This document shows, in pieces, positions 31,966 through 32,809 of a stretch of 32,809 nt of DNA (the first letter of the stretch is position 1; every line of letters begins with the position of its first letter). This stretch comes from an uncultured Deferribacterales bacterium (GTDB taxonomy: Bacteria; Chrysiogenota; Deferribacteres; Deferribacterales; Mucispirillaceae). The stretch spans positions 1-32,809 of the forward strand of contig CANTXF010000040.1 of the NCBI GenBank assembly GCA_947853665.1. The letters are read 5' to 3'. The translations under genes were made by a program, and so were the position numbers. Under the pieces are notes generated by a model, which was given only the letters and a program-made list of their open reading frames with translations, searched no databases and was not told where the DNA came from.

Positions 31966-32718
31966 TCAGCCTTCCCTGCCGTCCAGAAACTGCTGCAGCT
32001 CCTGATTATGGGGAAACAGTATAAGAGCCTCCCCGGCGACTTCCCGCGCCTTTTCCTCCGCTCCGGCGTAATAAAGGGCCTTTACGAAACGCTGGAGAAA
32101 AACCCAGTCCCTTACCCCGTTTTCGTATATCCGCGTGTAAAGGGCGGCCGCTTCGGAAAAATTGCCCTTGTTAAAATTAAGATAGGCAAGCTGCTGCCTG
32201 GCTTCGTCATAACCGGGGTTCAGCTCCAAAGCCTTTTCCAGATCGGCGGCGCAGCTTTCGTCGTCGCCCATGTGGTATGACGTAAGCCCCCGGTTATAAT
32301 AAGCGGCGGCAAAATCCGGGCTGGATTTTATAAGGGCGGTAAAAACTTCGTAAGCCTTTTTCATGTCGCCCCGCTGAAAATGTATGGTCCCCAGTATAAA
32401 GCGGGATCTCTGATGCTCCGGGTTAAGGTCGATGCTGCGCTGAAGCTCCGCAATGGCGGAATCAAGTATCATCAGACGCGAATACACAACGCCCAGCCTG
32501 TAATGATACATGGATTTATCAGGCTCAAGCTCCACGGCTTTTTTAAGGTTTTCACAGGCGTCCGTAAGCCTTTGCTGGTCGCTGTACGCTATGCCTATAT
32601 GATAATACGCCATACCGGCCTCCGGGCCGCCCTCGTCGATATACTCTCTTAAATATCTTACGGCGGCGTAAAGGTCCCCGGCAAGATAAAGGTCTATGCC
32701 TTCCCGCAGCTTGTCCAT
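31966..32718 (-). CDS. TPR-repeat protein
   Basis: 250 residues made of about six to seven tetratricopeptide repeats from residue 4 on, each with the W/Y..G....G..A pattern (for example AYYHIGIAYSDQQRLTDACE and AYYNRGLTSYHMGDDESCAA). No signal peptide or transmembrane helix, so it should be cytoplasmic. TPR proteins are scaffolds for protein partners; none can be named. AAGGAG precedes the ATG. It is the first gene of a four-gene operon and its 5' leader carries a strong hairpin. Confidence 0.88.
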   Translation of the reverse strand: MDKLREGIDLYLAGDLYAAVRYLREYIDEGGPEAGMAYYHIGIAYSDQQRLTDACENLKKAVELEPDKSMYHYRLGVVYSRLMILDSAIAELQRSIDLNPEHQRSRFILGTIHFQRGDMKKAYEVFTALIKSSPDFAAAYYNRGLTSYHMGDDESCAADLEKALELNPGYDEARQQLAYLNFNKGNFSEAAALYTRIYENGVRDWVFLQRFVKALYYAGAEEKAREVAGEALILFPHNQELQQFLDGREG

Positions 32719-32725
32719 AATATAT

Positions 32726-32761
32726 TCTCCTTACGGAGATTCCTTCCTGGAATCTCCGTAA
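32726..32761 (-). promoter_or_regulatory. 5' leader hairpin beside the TPR-gene ribosome binding site
   Basis: A perfect 13-bp inverted repeat, TTACGGAGATTCC (32731-32743) and GGAATCTCCGTAA (32749-32761) with a 5-base loop, ends directly at the GGAG of the Shine-Dalgarno (32727-32730). A competing hairpin, TCTCC (32735-32739) with GGAGA (32726-32730) over the loop GTAA, would hide the Shine-Dalgarno. The last 48 bases of the window show nothing else I can support. Confidence 0.6.
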
Positions 32762-32809
32762 ACACGCTCGGAAAAATCTCAGGTTTCCTCGCTCACTAAA
32801 GCCCAAATT

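Overview
The window is a stretch of chromosome from a diderm (Gram-negative) bacterium. TonB-dependent outer-membrane machinery, several Cys-lipoproteins, a TlpA-like periplasmic thioredoxin and a Yej-type periplasmic binding protein all require an outer membrane. Base composition is moderate and Ile is very often encoded by ATA. The gene set (family II pyrophosphatase with CBS domains, COG0731-type radical SAM protein, short ExbB, DUF4857-like protein) fits a non-proteobacterial phylum, perhaps Deferribacterota-like, but I cannot fix the taxonomy from sequence alone. No rRNA, tRNA, CRISPR array or insertion sequence was seen.

Region 1 (1-587, minus): the N-terminal part of a PKD-repeat lipoprotein that runs off the window.

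Region 2 (794-19606, minus): the most striking part. It is one apparent 13-gene operon read right to left: a 1091-residue lipoprotein, a TonB-dependent receptor, an ABC ATPase, its permease, a DUF4857-like membrane protein, ExbB, ExbD, TonB, an M16 zinc protease (PqqL/FusC-like), YejA, YejB, YejE and YejF. Eleven of the twelve junctions are overlaps or gaps of 16 bases or less. The exception is a 79-base gap carrying a perfect 10-bp hairpin. A sigma70-like promoter with a 14/19 match to the Fur consensus lies just upstream of the first gene. I read this as a self-contained, iron-responsive, protease-associated import system: the receptor/lipoprotein pair captures a protein or peptide, a private Ton motor drives uptake, the M16 protease cuts the cargo in the periplasm, and the Yej ABC importer takes the peptides into the cytoplasm. 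The separate ATPase/permease pair may export something, as ABC genes do in the ydd-pqqL and fus loci. A G9 tract in the first gene could make the system phase-variable.

Region 3 (19607-22800): a COG0731 radical SAM protein, a small hypothetical gene, an orphan HPt phosphotransfer protein, then about 1 kb without genes. That stretch holds a tandem repeat of about 334 bp built from hairpins whose stems differ in sequence but stay paired.

Region 4 (22801-25920, plus): an AI-2E-family membrane protein, an IclR regulator, a Cdd1-like helix-hairpin-helix protein without an ordinary start codon, and a NimA/PNPOx-like flavin protein with a duplicated barrel, closed by a weak terminator.

Region 5 (25921-29205): a strong promoter with a long leader, a frameshifted lipoprotein with a metzincin-like HGxxHxxGxxH motif lacking the catalytic Glu, a ferric-reductase-like flavocytochrome, and a small frameshifted ORF.

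Region 6 (29179-32761, minus): a compact operon of TPR protein, YfbR-like HD nucleotidase, TlpA/ResA-like lipoprotein and CBS-containing manganese pyrophosphatase. It ends in a strong terminator and starts behind a perfect 13-bp hairpin that could control access to the ribosome binding site.
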